A DNA stretch of 9,643 nucleotides, from contig JANWHV010000207.1 in NCBI GenBank assembly GCA_025450255.1, positions 1 through 9,643 of the forward strand, in the 5' to 3' direction. This document shows, one piece after another, positions 1 to 6,565 of the stretch. The notes under the pieces were generated by a model, which saw only the letters and a list, made by a program, of their open reading frames with translations, ran no database searches and was not told the origin of the DNA. Position 1 is the first letter of the stretch; every line of letters begins with the position of its first letter. Position numbers and translations under genes: made by a program. Source of the DNA: Chloroflexota bacterium. Its GTDB lineage: Bacteria > Chloroflexota > UBA5177 > JANWHV01.

Positions 1-158
1 CTGCACTGAGCGTACTGGAAGGGGATGGTGCGATCGCGGTTGATGCGCAGCCGCGGCGACCAAAAAGCGTCGTCTATCGCCACGGAGGCGTGCGGAACCG
101 GCCGCCAAACACAAGCGGTCCTTCCGGCAGTGGAATCGCGTGCATCCACGAGGTCCAT
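1..158 (-). CDS. GH127 (DUF1680) beta-L-arabinofuranosidase-like protein, N-terminal part only
   Basis: The minus strand is open from an ATG at 158-156 to the window edge, giving 52 codons plus two bases. Residues 22 to 52 carry the pattern VPHASVAIDDAFWSPRL followed by RINRDRTIPFQYAQC. This closely fits the start of the DUF1680/GH127 domain as I remember it: a short strand, then D-x-F-W-x-P-R-x-x-x-N-R and a 'tIPyQYxQC' segment. Family members remove terminal beta-L-arabinofuranosyl residues from plant glycans. No signal peptide is visible, so the product may be cytoplasmic. No good Shine-Dalgarno site lies just before the ATG. The frame stays open upstream to about 260 without a better start, and a GTG three codons further in (149-147) is an alternative. 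The catalytic residues lie outside the window, so activity cannot be judged. The family call is from pattern memory. Confidence 0.6.
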   Translation of the reverse strand, partial: MDLVDARDSTAGRTACVWRPVPHASVAIDDAFWSPRLRINRDRTIPFQYAQC

Positions 159-488
159 AAGAACCGTGCGGGGGACTGGTGCCTCCAGGCGGCAGCGGAA
201 TGCTGCCGTACGGCGCGCGGCGTATACTCCCCCGCTGCCTCCCTTCTCTGCTCGCTACCTGGCTGACTAGCTATGCTAACATGGCGATCGGTGGCGCGGG
301 CGAACCGCCCGTACGTGTCCCCGTTGCCCGGTCCTTGACCCATCCCGGCCGCCGAACCAGCCCACAGTATACGGCGATCTAATCGATTATACAATCGATC
401 GGGCGCACCTGTATGTGCCCAGAATCGATGCGTGACATACGCGTCTTCGACCGCGTTTGCCGGTGGGTAGCAGGTGAACGGAGGTACG
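159..488. other. Intergenic region between two minus-strand genes
   Basis: These 330 bases separate the methyltransferase stop from the GH127 start. All open frames here look like noise in composition. The only structure I can point to is the A+T-rich dyad at 382-399. A bulged hairpin (GGG and GCAC at 401-408 pairing with GTGC and CCC at 415-420) might help end transcription of the methyltransferase, but it has no U-tract. Confidence 0.5.
382..399. promoter_or_regulatory. Possible operator: 7-4-7 inverted repeat ATCGATT-ATAC-AATCGAT
   Basis: Seven-base arms (382-388 and 393-399) are perfect inverted repeats around a four-base centre. The site is A+T-rich in a G+C-rich setting. On the minus strand the centre reads TATAAT (391-386), so a -10 element could be embedded, but I find no acceptable -35 at 16 to 18 bases. 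It lies about 225 bases before the GH127-like start on the same strand. Genes for plant-glycan breakdown are often controlled by GntR- or LacI-type repressors bound to dyads, so this is a candidate operator. That link is inference. Confidence 0.3.
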
Positions 489-1304
489 TCAGCGTGCGAT
501 AGCGATGATATGACTGCTGACGCCCAGCATGCTGGGCTCTGCCTCGACGCGGGCAAGGGCGTCCAGCATCTGGTTTCGGTGGCGTTCGTCCTGCCATCGC
601 GTGTCAAAGTCGGAGAGGAGCCAGCATGGCCCTTCCACAGCCAATAGTCCCTCGACCGTGAATCCAGCCTCGCGCACTTCGTCGGCCAATTCATCGGGGC
701 GATGGAGATAGGCGGTAGTAAACCAGCCCGGTCTATTGTCGGGATTGCGGTGCTGCCCGTCTCGCAGATCCCGATCGACCATCTGCTCGAAGCCGGGATC
801 GTCCAGGCCAAACCCGTTCAAGCCGTCGAGAAGCGAGGCGAAACGTGAGATCGCCGCCGCGAAGAGATAGCCATCTGGCCGTAACACGCGGCGAGCTTCG
901 GCCAGGGCTTCGACGCGGTGAGTACGCTCGGTCAGATGGTAGAGCGGGCCAAGCAAGAGCACGGCGTCGACCGACGCATCCGGCGCGTCGAGTTCGCGAG
1001 CATCACCGAGCGCGACGGTATAGCCGTTTGATGCCGCGCGTGCCTGCTCGACGTGCTCCGGCACCACATCCACCAGGTGCACGACATATCCGTCGTCCGC
1101 CAGCCAGCGCGCGTAGGCGCCCGGGCCGCCGCCGACGTCGAGGATGCGAGCCGGCGGTCCAGGGAGGAAGCGCCGCAGGATACTCTTGGTCCGCGCTAGC
1201 TCAAGCTTGTTCTCTCCGCGCGTAAGGCGCTGGTGCTCGTCCGCCGCGCTGTAATGCGACAGGATCTCCGGGGCAACGTGGCGGGGCGATCTATCGTCCG
1301 TCAT
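489..1304 (-). CDS. Class I SAM-dependent methyltransferase
   Basis: The product is 271 residues when read from the ATG at 1304-1302. It has a class I Rossmann methyltransferase core: motif I ILDVGGGPG at about residues 54-62, the acidic residue after the second strand (HLVD, about 76-79), motif II DASVDAVLLLGPLYHL at about 109-124, and ARRVLRPDG at about 137-146. The GGGPG loop binds S-adenosylmethionine. The substrate cannot be told. The C-terminal third (RDGQHRNP, FTTAY, HRPDEL, VEGPCWLL) matches a family of uncharacterised bacterial methyltransferases as I remember it. I chose this start because remembered homologues begin close to it (PEIL-HYS-x-E-RL), although no Shine-Dalgarno site precedes it. 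The frame continues upstream to 1469, and an ATG at 1406 has a GGAG site eight bases ahead and would add a signal-peptide-like stretch. It runs in the same direction as the GH127-like gene, 330 bases away. Confidence 0.85.
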   Translation of the reverse strand: MTDDRSPRHVAPEILSHYSAADEHQRLTRGENKLELARTKSILRRFLPGPPARILDVGGGPGAYARWLADDGYVVHLVDVVPEHVEQARAASNGYTVALGDARELDAPDASVDAVLLLGPLYHLTERTHRVEALAEARRVLRPDGYLFAAAISRFASLLDGLNGFGLDDPGFEQMVDRDLRDGQHRNPDNRPGWFTTAYLHRPDELADEVREAGFTVEGLLAVEGPCWLLSDFDTRWQDERHRNQMLDALARVEAEPSMLGVSSHIIAIAR

Positions 1305-1520
1305 GCGCTGGATGGTACCACGGAACCACTCGATCGACGACGCGCCGGCGGCGGATACGTTGCCGGCGCACAGCACCAGAACGACGAGCGCGATACATCG
1401 GCGCATGCCGGGATCTCCACTCATGCAATCCGGGCGCACGGCTTCCAGTGTAGCGAATACGAAACGCAACCATGCTCATCGCGTCCAACGCGGCCATGGC
1501 GCCATGGGCCGCGGCTAGTG

Positions 1521-2209
1521 TTACACGTTATGCGGTTCCTCGCCCGTCCGTTCGGCCAGCAACCCGCGCACGCGAAAGCGTCCTGCGCGTGGGTACTCCT
1601 GCTGGATGTCCAGGACCTCCTTGAGGAAGGGCAGGGTCAGCTGATTGGCCGGATGGCTAGCTGGTCGGGTCCGCTGCTCTTCAAGGCCGGCAAACCCGTC
1701 CCGCTTGAGGCTCTCCACAATATGCCACACGTGCTGACGGGACAGCCCGAGATGGCCGGCAATGCTCTTCTGATGCCAGCCCTCATAGTAGAGCCGCACG
1801 ACCGTCCAGCGCGCCTGATAGGCGTCGTCGAAGTGGTGGAAGCGCGGGATCGGGAGCGGCAACTGCACGGGGATCGGATGGCGCGCCAGGAAGCGCCGGA
1901 CCTTGTGGTGGTCGGTCCGGTACCCGTACTTGCGCTCAACTATACGCGCGATTTCGCGGTCATGGATGTCGGGGTAGAGCTGCTTCAAATAGAGGATGTA
2001 GCCAGCCGCGACCGCTGGGTACGCCCGGCGACTCTCATTGAGGCCTGGCCGCTGGTCGATCAACCCACGCATCCCGGCCTGGACGAAGCGGCGTGCCTTC
2101 TCCGCCCCCGCACCGTCTCGTCATGGAGTACGATGTCGCGGATCACCTCGTAGTCATGCTGGATGGGGTCTCTGAAACGCAGGGCTAATGGCTGGAAGTC
2201 TTCCGACAT
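1521..2209 (-). pseudogene. Frameshifted, truncated DDE-type transposase/integrase (N-terminal HTH part only)
   Basis: The minus strand encodes two pieces of one protein. The first starts at ATG 2209, with GAGG eight bases upstream, and reads MSEDFQPLALRFRDPIQHDYEV, then VLHDETVR before losing frame near 2100-2110. The second continues in another frame with ARRFVQAGMRGLIDQRPG and then YILYLKQLYPDIHDREIARIVERKYGY. It ends in a helix-turn-helix segment (YYEGWHQKSIAGHLGLSRQHV) and FLKEVLDIQQEYPRAGRFRV. Related full-length proteins, as I remember them, run on into an rve/DDE catalytic domain of several hundred residues. Here translation stops at 1521 just where that domain should begin, and the next gene is the unrelated methyltransferase. 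Around the frameshift roughly ten residues also seem missing. The element is therefore probably dead in two ways. No terminal inverted repeats were found. Confidence 0.75.
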
Positions 2210-2554
2210 GGCCATGTCCTCAAGACGGGCTTGTGCGCTCAGCAGGGGTAGGGGTGGCGCTAATCTGCAAGCGTAGCATAGGCTGCGACAAGAGGCGAAA
2301 TATGGTCGTTTGCCGCGTTTCGGCCCTAACGGGAGGTCAGTGACGGGAGCGCCGGCATGCCGTGGGCGCGCGACTGGTCGCATGCGGCCTGCACCTTGGA
2401 CGTAACTCGCCATCAGCCAACGACGTGGGTTGCTGCAATTGCGGCTTGTGTCGTGCGCACCGTATCCCGTCACATGAGATTTGTGCCGATCGCATGCATT
2501 CCGAGACCGCTAATTACTGGCGCCATGAAGAGAGACACTGAAATGGGGATCTTG

Positions 2555-2611
2555 ATGAAGGAACGCAGCAACGGCAGCATCCAAGTAGTGGTTGCGGCGC
2601 GGGCCGGGATG
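2555..2611 (+). pseudogene. Possible fragment of an IS21-like transposase N-terminus
   Basis: Nineteen residues read MKERSNGSIQVVVAARAGM. This resembles the segment 'K-x-x-x-G-x-x-Q-x-x-A-A-x-A-G-M-S' that precedes the first helix-turn-helix in IS21-type and related transposases as I remember them. The expected continuation (S-x-R-T-A-R-K-Y) is missing and the downstream sequence in this frame looks random, so at best this is a short relic. It sits beside another broken transposase, which makes a mobile-element origin more plausible. The match is short and could be chance. Confidence 0.22.
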
Positions 2612-2780
2612 ACTACGCCTCCGAAGAGGTCGCCCGTCCGCCGCTCGCTCGGTGCAGTGCAGCACAGTGCTCGACAACCGCATGCGTGACGAAGGCTACG
2701 TGACGGCCATGTCCCACCCGCGGCTGGCGACCGGATCGTGAAGGCCCGCCTAGGCCGTGTCCCCGTTTTGCCGGCACCGG

Positions 2781-2812
2781 TGTTATAGGGAGTGTCAATC
2801 GCGATGTGACAC
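2781..2812 (+). promoter_or_regulatory. Candidate promoter (extended -10) and dyad ahead of the sigma factor gene
   Basis: TG-T-TATAGG at 2781-2789 resembles an extended -10 element without a clear -35. Just downstream a perfect six-base inverted repeat, GTGTCA (2792-2797) and TGACAC (2807-2812), flanks the self-complementary core ATCGCGAT. It would lie at or just after the start of transcription, where a repressor could bind or an RNA hairpin could form. No GGAAC/CGTC-type ECF promoter is visible upstream of the sigma gene, so there is no sequence sign of autoregulation. Confidence 0.25.
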
Positions 2813-2876
2813 CCGGCCAGCAATTCCCATCGAGCGGACTTCGTTGGGCGCTACGATCGGAGGGAGGTACTACTAG

Positions 2877-3464
2877 ATGCTTTGGACCCCAGCGATCCCG
2901 CTTGAGAATTGGCCAGCCGCATCGAGTGCCGAGGCTGCGCTGATTCGCGCCGCGCAGGCGGATCCGGCTGCGTTCGCGCCACTCTACCAGCAGTACCGCG
3001 ACCGTATCTACGCCTACCTGCGCACGCGGAGTCGGAGTGCCGAGGACGCGGCCGACCTGACCCAACAGGTGTTCCTGCAGGCACTCGACGCCCTGCCCCG
3101 CTACCGTCCCCGGCAGGTCCCGTTTGCCGCGTGGCTCGCGCGCATTGCGCACAATCTGGTCGCCAACTATCACCGGCATCACTGGCAGACCATTGCCTGG
3201 GACTTCTTGCCGGAGTCCCTGCAACCCATTGATCCAGACGACCTTGAAGGGCACGTGCTCCGCCGGGAAGCAGACGTCCGGCTCGCACAGGCACTGGGCA
3301 CCTGCAAGCCGGGCACGCGGGAAATCCTGGCCTTGCACTTCGCCGCGCGGCTCACCGTGGCGGAGACGGCCACGGCCGTGGGCAAGAGCGAGGCCGCGGT
3401 CAAGAAGCAGATCACCAGGGCCATCCACAGCTTGAAGGAGTACTACCATGACGCATCACAATAA
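2877..3464 (+). CDS. ECF-type RNA polymerase sigma factor (sigma-70 family, group 4)
   Basis: The 195-residue product has the two-domain plan of an extracytoplasmic-function sigma factor. Region 2 spans about residues 31-101 and contains FAPLYQQYRDRIYAYL, the DLTQQVFLQAL segment and PFAAWLARIAHNLVANYHR, the part that melts the -10 element. Region 4 spans about 133-188 with the helix-turn-helix LTVAETATAVGKSEAAVKKQITRAIHSLK, which reads the -35 element. There is no region 1 or 3, as expected for ECF factors. The ATG is supported by GGAGG nine bases upstream (2863-2867). The stop lies inside the next gene (17-base overlap), so the two are translationally coupled and the partner is probably its anti-sigma factor. 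A GGAAC-N17-CGTC promoter upstream of the gene at 6566 is a likely target. The signal it answers to is unknown. Confidence 0.93.
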   Translation: MLWTPAIPLENWPAASSAEAALIRAAQADPAAFAPLYQQYRDRIYAYLRTRSRSAEDAADLTQQVFLQALDALPRYRPRQVPFAAWLARIAHNLVANYHRHHWQTIAWDFLPESLQPIDPDDLEGHVLRREADVRLAQALGTCKPGTREILALHFAARLTVAETATAVGKSEAAVKKQITRAIHSLKEYYHDASQ

Positions 3465-4710
3465 CCTTCCCCTGGATCCCGGGGAGGAGCCGCGCGACGC
3501 CGCGACGGCGGCCTTGCTCACGGACCTGCACACGGCCTATAGCACCATCCCGCCCGCGGAGCTGTGCCGCGCTATGGACCGCTCGCTCTACGCGCGCATG
3601 GCGTCTGCACCCAGCGCCGCGCCTGAGCGCTGCGTTACCCGACGGCTGCCCGCGAGGCCGCGCTTGGGCGGCATGCGCCTGCGGGCGGCATCACTCGCCG
3701 CTGCTCTGCTGCTGGCTCTGAGCGCCATGGCCGGGTACCTCCGGCCGAACGGCGTTGCTCCGGTATCCGCCCAAGCCCTGCTGCAGCGCGCGGCGAGCGC
3801 GCTGGGTCCGAGCCAGGCGGCCCACTTCGTGTACGACGTCACGCTAACGCCCGGCAGCGAGAAGGCGGGCTCGCTCACCGCGGACGTGTGGGTCCAAACT
3901 GATGCGAGTGCCACCCCAGCGCTCTCGGCGCAGACGCTGGCCACCAGCATGGGGGGACAGGCCGATAGCTCCCGCTCTGTCCAGATCGGCCAGCAAACCT
4001 ACGCCTACGACGCAGGCCATCAGGCGATCCTCATCGCGCCCCTGGCCAGCTCTGATCCGAGTTGGCTGATCCCCACCGGCGTGCTCGACGGCGCAGGCAT
4101 TGCCCAGGCGATCGCCGCGCTGCAGCAGCGCTCGCCGCAGAGCGTCCAGCTGCTGCCCGCGCAGACCCTTAACGGCGTGCCGGTCGACGTGATCCAGGTC
4201 GACGGCTGGACCGACCGGCCGGCCCAGCGCACCACCTTCTACTTCGATGCTCAGAGCTATCTCCTGCGGGGCTTCGACGCGGTGAGCAGTGACCCCTCCT
4301 ACCCGACCCCAGCCTGGCAAGCTCGGCTCAGCAGTTTCGCCGCCATGCCGGCCGTGTCGGTGCCGGCGCAGACCTTCGCGCTGCATGCTCCCCCAACGGC
4401 CCATATCGAGGTCCGCTCCCCTGACCTCAGCGTCTTCGCCACGACCTGCCACAACTCGGCGGACGCCGAGCGTGCTGTCAAGACCGGCAAGCAGAGTCTC
4501 CTAGCCGCATGCCAGGCCACGGCTCCCACGATAACGGTCGACAGCCTTGTGGCGGCGCTGATCGCGCCCTTCCAGAGCGTACTGAACGGCGCCCTGGCAG
4601 CCGGCCAGATCACCGCCCCGCAGGAGGCGACCGCGATCGCTGCGCAGCAGCAGTGGCTTCGGGCCTACATCACGAGCCCGGGCGGAGGCACCGCGAATAG
4701 CCGGCAATAA
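3448..4710 (+). CDS. Probable anti-sigma factor: single-pass membrane protein with large extracytoplasmic domain
   Basis: The product has 420 residues. A cytoplasmic segment of about 77 residues is followed by one hydrophobic helix at about 78-97 (LRAASLAAALLLALSAMAGYL) and an exported part of about 320 residues. This topology, and the 17-base overlap with the ECF sigma gene, are typical of an anti-sigma factor. No zinc-binding H-x-x-x-C-x-x-C motif is present, so it is not a ZAS-type anti-sigma. The exported part (VYDVTLTPG, VWVQTD, QTYAYDA, FYFDAQSYLLRGFD) looks rich in beta strands and resembles the LolA/LppX/RseB-like fold, which could bind a lipid or envelope ligand. The last 60 residues (LIAPFQSVLNGALAAGQIT, then EATAIAAQQQWLRAYI) form a predicted helical pair. 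AAGGAG seven bases before the ATG supports the start. The anti-sigma role rests on context and topology, not on a recognised domain. Confidence 0.7.
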   Translation: MTHHNNLPLDPGEEPRDAATAALLTDLHTAYSTIPPAELCRAMDRSLYARMASAPSAAPERCVTRRLPARPRLGGMRLRAASLAAALLLALSAMAGYLRPNGVAPVSAQALLQRAASALGPSQAAHFVYDVTLTPGSEKAGSLTADVWVQTDASATPALSAQTLATSMGGQADSSRSVQIGQQTYAYDAGHQAILIAPLASSDPSWLIPTGVLDGAGIAQAIAALQQRSPQSVQLLPAQTLNGVPVDVIQVDGWTDRPAQRTTFYFDAQSYLLRGFDAVSSDPSYPTPAWQARLSSFAAMPAVSVPAQTFALHAPPTAHIEVRSPDLSVFATTCHNSADAERAVKTGKQSLLAACQATAPTITVDSLVAALIAPFQSVLNGALAAGQITAPQEATAIAAQQQWLRAYITSPGGGTANSRQ

Positions 4711-4865
4711 GGGACAGCAGCGTCCGCATCAATGGCACTGGCCGCGCCGCAGGATTCGGCACTCGCCCAAGTCGTGGTCAACGCATGCCTGGGAGCAGGC
4801 GCCGGCCCGTGCAGCCCGTCCGCCAAGAGGAACCGAACACGAGGCGTCAAGAAGGGGGAAGAGGG

Positions 4866-6326
4866 ATGAACAAGACGCGCAGGCGATCAGCGCGTGCCGT
4901 GTCCGCGCTCGCTACCAGCTTGCTCGTCACCGCGGGAACGATGGTACAGCTCACGGGCACCACCAGGGCCGGCATGACCGGCACCCGATCAACCACGGCA
5001 ATCCGCACTATCCAGGTGAGCCGCGATCGGTATGCAGCCCATGTTGAACCGTCGCTTGCCGTGAACGCGCGTAATCCACGCAATCTGCTGGGCGCAGCGC
5101 AGTTGATCGGGCCGGGGAGCAATGTCATAGGCACTTTTGTGTCGTTTGATGGTGGGTCTACCTGGCGCGACAACGGTCCGCTGCCTCTTCCGACCGGCAC
5201 CACCTTCGGTGACGACGTCACCGTCGCCTTCGATGCGCGCGGCACCGGCTACGTCGCGGCGATGATGACCACCGAGGCGCAAGGTCAGTTGAGCCAGACG
5301 AACCGGGATATCTACGTCTGGCGCACCATCGACGGCGGACGCACCTTTCAGCCCCCGGTGGCGGCCATGCGCCAGCAGTTTGCCGACCACCCCTGGCTCG
5401 CGGAGGGGACATCGGCGGGCGCGGGCGCCGCGACTCTGTACGTGGCCTGGGTGACGCAGAACCACAGCGGGCTCGGCTTCACACGCTCTACCGACGGCGG
5501 ACGCCACTTCGCCGCGCCGCGCATCGTGAGCACGCCGCCGGGAGGGGTCTCAATCCCCATGGTGGCTGCCGGACCGGCGGGTGCAGTCTACGTGACCTGC
5601 CTGACGGCACGCCAGGGCGCGGATACGCCAATGGATGAAGAGGCGGCGCCGGAACACCAGCAGACGCGCGTGAGCACAGCCTCAGGTGCCCCAGCTCCAG
5701 GCCAGGAGAATGCACAGGTCGCGGTCGTGGCTTCGCTGGACCGGGGCGATCACTTCGCGCGGCCCACCCTGTTGGGGTCCGTCTCCAGTCAACTGCAGCC
5801 CGCGCCCGGCCTGAGCCTTCCCACGGGACCGAGCGTGGCAGTCGATCCGCGCACGGGCACTCTCTATGTGGCCTACATCGTCGATCACCCGGGAACCGCG
5901 CCCACCGACGTTCTGCTCAGGCGCTCTGTGGACCATGGACGCACCTGGCAGGCCCCGGTAGCCGTCGCGGTGGGAGCGACGGCTGGCGGAGCGGTCTACT
6001 TCCAGCCCCAGCTAGTGGTGGACAGCGCAGGCGACGTCGATGTGTCGTTCTTCGCCCTGGCACATGGCCGCGTCGGCGTCATGCTGGCGCGTTCGACCAC
6101 CCACGGGGCCGGTTTCGGGCCACTCTGGCACATCACTACCCATCCCTTCGATCCGAGCAAGGCTACGGTTGTAGACGGTTCCAATCCGAAGCATGGCGGC
6201 TGGTGGCTCGGGGACTATCAGGGTCTCGCGGTAGGGCCGGGCATGCTCTATCCGTTCTGGAATGATACGCGCACTGGCCACCTGGAGATCTTCGTGGCGG
6301 CGATGCCCATCGTGACGATCCAGTGA
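4866..6326 (+). CDS. Secreted sialidase-fold (BNR/Asp-box repeat) protein
   Basis: Read from the ATG at 4866 the product has 486 residues. It begins with a Sec signal peptide: MNKTRRRSAR, then ALATSLLVTAG, with cleavage somewhere near residues 30-36. Six Asp-box-like turns S-x-D-x-G-x-T-W follow at about residues 93-100 (SFDGGSTW), 154-161 (TIDGGRTF), 208-215 (STDGGRHF), 290-297 (SLDRGDHF), 354-361 (SVDHGRTW) and 410-417 (STTHGAGF, degenerate). They point to a six-bladed beta-propeller of the sialidase superfamily. Near the end WWLGDYQGL and FWNDTRTG match a conserved ending of secreted BNR proteins. I could not identify a sialidase FRIP motif or arginine triad, so calling it a sialidase would be unsafe. 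The start is preferred over an upstream ATG at 4785 because a G/A-rich ribosome site (4854-4865) and the signal peptide both begin here. It lies 155 bases after the anti-sigma gene on the same strand and is probably exported to the cell surface. Confidence 0.85.
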   Translation: MNKTRRRSARAVSALATSLLVTAGTMVQLTGTTRAGMTGTRSTTAIRTIQVSRDRYAAHVEPSLAVNARNPRNLLGAAQLIGPGSNVIGTFVSFDGGSTWRDNGPLPLPTGTTFGDDVTVAFDARGTGYVAAMMTTEAQGQLSQTNRDIYVWRTIDGGRTFQPPVAAMRQQFADHPWLAEGTSAGAGAATLYVAWVTQNHSGLGFTRSTDGGRHFAAPRIVSTPPGGVSIPMVAAGPAGAVYVTCLTARQGADTPMDEEAAPEHQQTRVSTASGAPAPGQENAQVAVVASLDRGDHFARPTLLGSVSSQLQPAPGLSLPTGPSVAVDPRTGTLYVAYIVDHPGTAPTDVLLRRSVDHGRTWQAPVAVAVGATAGGAVYFQPQLVVDSAGDVDVSFFALAHGRVGVMLARSTTHGAGFGPLWHITTHPFDPSKATVVDGSNPKHGGWWLGDYQGLAVGPGMLYPFWNDTRTGHLEIFVAAMPIVTIQ

Positions 6327-6400
6327 AGACATGGCGCCGCCGGGCGCACAGGCGCGTCCCCTACAAGCGCCGCGGTAACAGAGAGGAAGCAGAGAGCGCA

Positions 6401-6427
6401 TGGAACAAGACACTCGACCTTCTCGTC
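6401..6427 (+). promoter_or_regulatory. ECF-type promoter: TGGAAC, 17-base spacer, CGTC
   Basis: GGAAC at 6402-6406 and CGTC at 6424-6427 are 17 bases apart. This is the usual pattern for ECF sigma factors (-35 near GGAAC or TGAAAC, -10 near CGTC, 16 to 17 bases between). Transcription would start near 6433-6436, about 130 bases before the GTG at 6566. The local ECF sigma factor at 2877 is the obvious candidate to use it. The site falls inside a longer open frame running from 6323, which argues that the longer frame is not translated. Confidence 0.55.
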
Positions 6428-6458
6428 ACTGGTACACCCCACCATCGGCGTTGTCGAT

Positions 6459-6473
6459 GTGCACAAGGTGCAC
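6459..6473. repeat. GTGCAC-AAG-GTGCAC repeat in the leader of the 6566 gene
   Basis: Two copies of the self-complementary hexamer GTGCAC are separated by three bases, so the site is both a direct and an inverted repeat. It lies about 25 bases after the predicted transcription start, where it could be an operator or form a short hairpin. Function unknown. Confidence 0.3.
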
Positions 6474-6565
6474 AGGAGCGGCATAACCGGACGATAGGAT
6501 GCCAAGTTGCCGCGCGGCAAGCTGAGTATCCCGCGCGGCCGGCCAAGAGCAGAAAGGATGAGGTA

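Larger units (their letters stand above)
2210..2876. other. Long region without an intact gene, between the transposase remnant and the sigma factor
   Basis: These 667 bases contain several long open frames on both strands, but none has a convincing domain, start site or composition. One stretch (2555-2611, plus strand) resembles a transposase N-terminus and is listed separately. The last 100 bases hold a possible extended -10 element, a dyad and the Shine-Dalgarno site of the sigma factor gene. The region next to a broken transposase looks like decayed mobile-element DNA. Confidence 0.5.

Noticed and set aside
74..811. 245-codon minus-strand open frame across the GH127 spacer and methyltransferase end
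   Set aside because: It overlaps the methyltransferase in another frame, crosses the GH127 start region and shows no domain or sensible composition.
1233..2153. 306-codon plus-strand open frame opposite the methyltransferase start and transposase
   Set aside because: It is antisense to the recognisable transposase fragment and methyltransferase. Long antisense frames are expected in G+C-rich DNA.
2470..2823. 117-codon minus-strand open frame in the gene-poor region
   Set aside because: No recognisable motif and no good ribosome site.
4829..4848. GGAAC followed by CGTC ahead of the Asp-box protein, possible second ECF promoter
   Set aside because: The gap is only 11 bases, while ECF promoters need about 16 to 17. 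It also lies nearly on top of the ribosome site.
4785..4865. ATG at 4785 as start of the Asp-box protein
   Set aside because: It would place 27 charged residues before a clear signal peptide, while the ATG at 4866 has a G/A-rich ribosome site directly upstream.
4866..6326. Naming the Asp-box protein a sialidase
   Set aside because: Asp-boxes show the fold only. I found no FRIP motif or arginine triad.
6323..6565. Upstream extension of the Tiki-like gene from a GTG overlapping the previous stop
   Set aside because: There is no ribosome site, the composition is non-coding in look (runs of Arg and Cys), and it would bury both the ECF promoter and the Tat signal 80 residues inside the protein.
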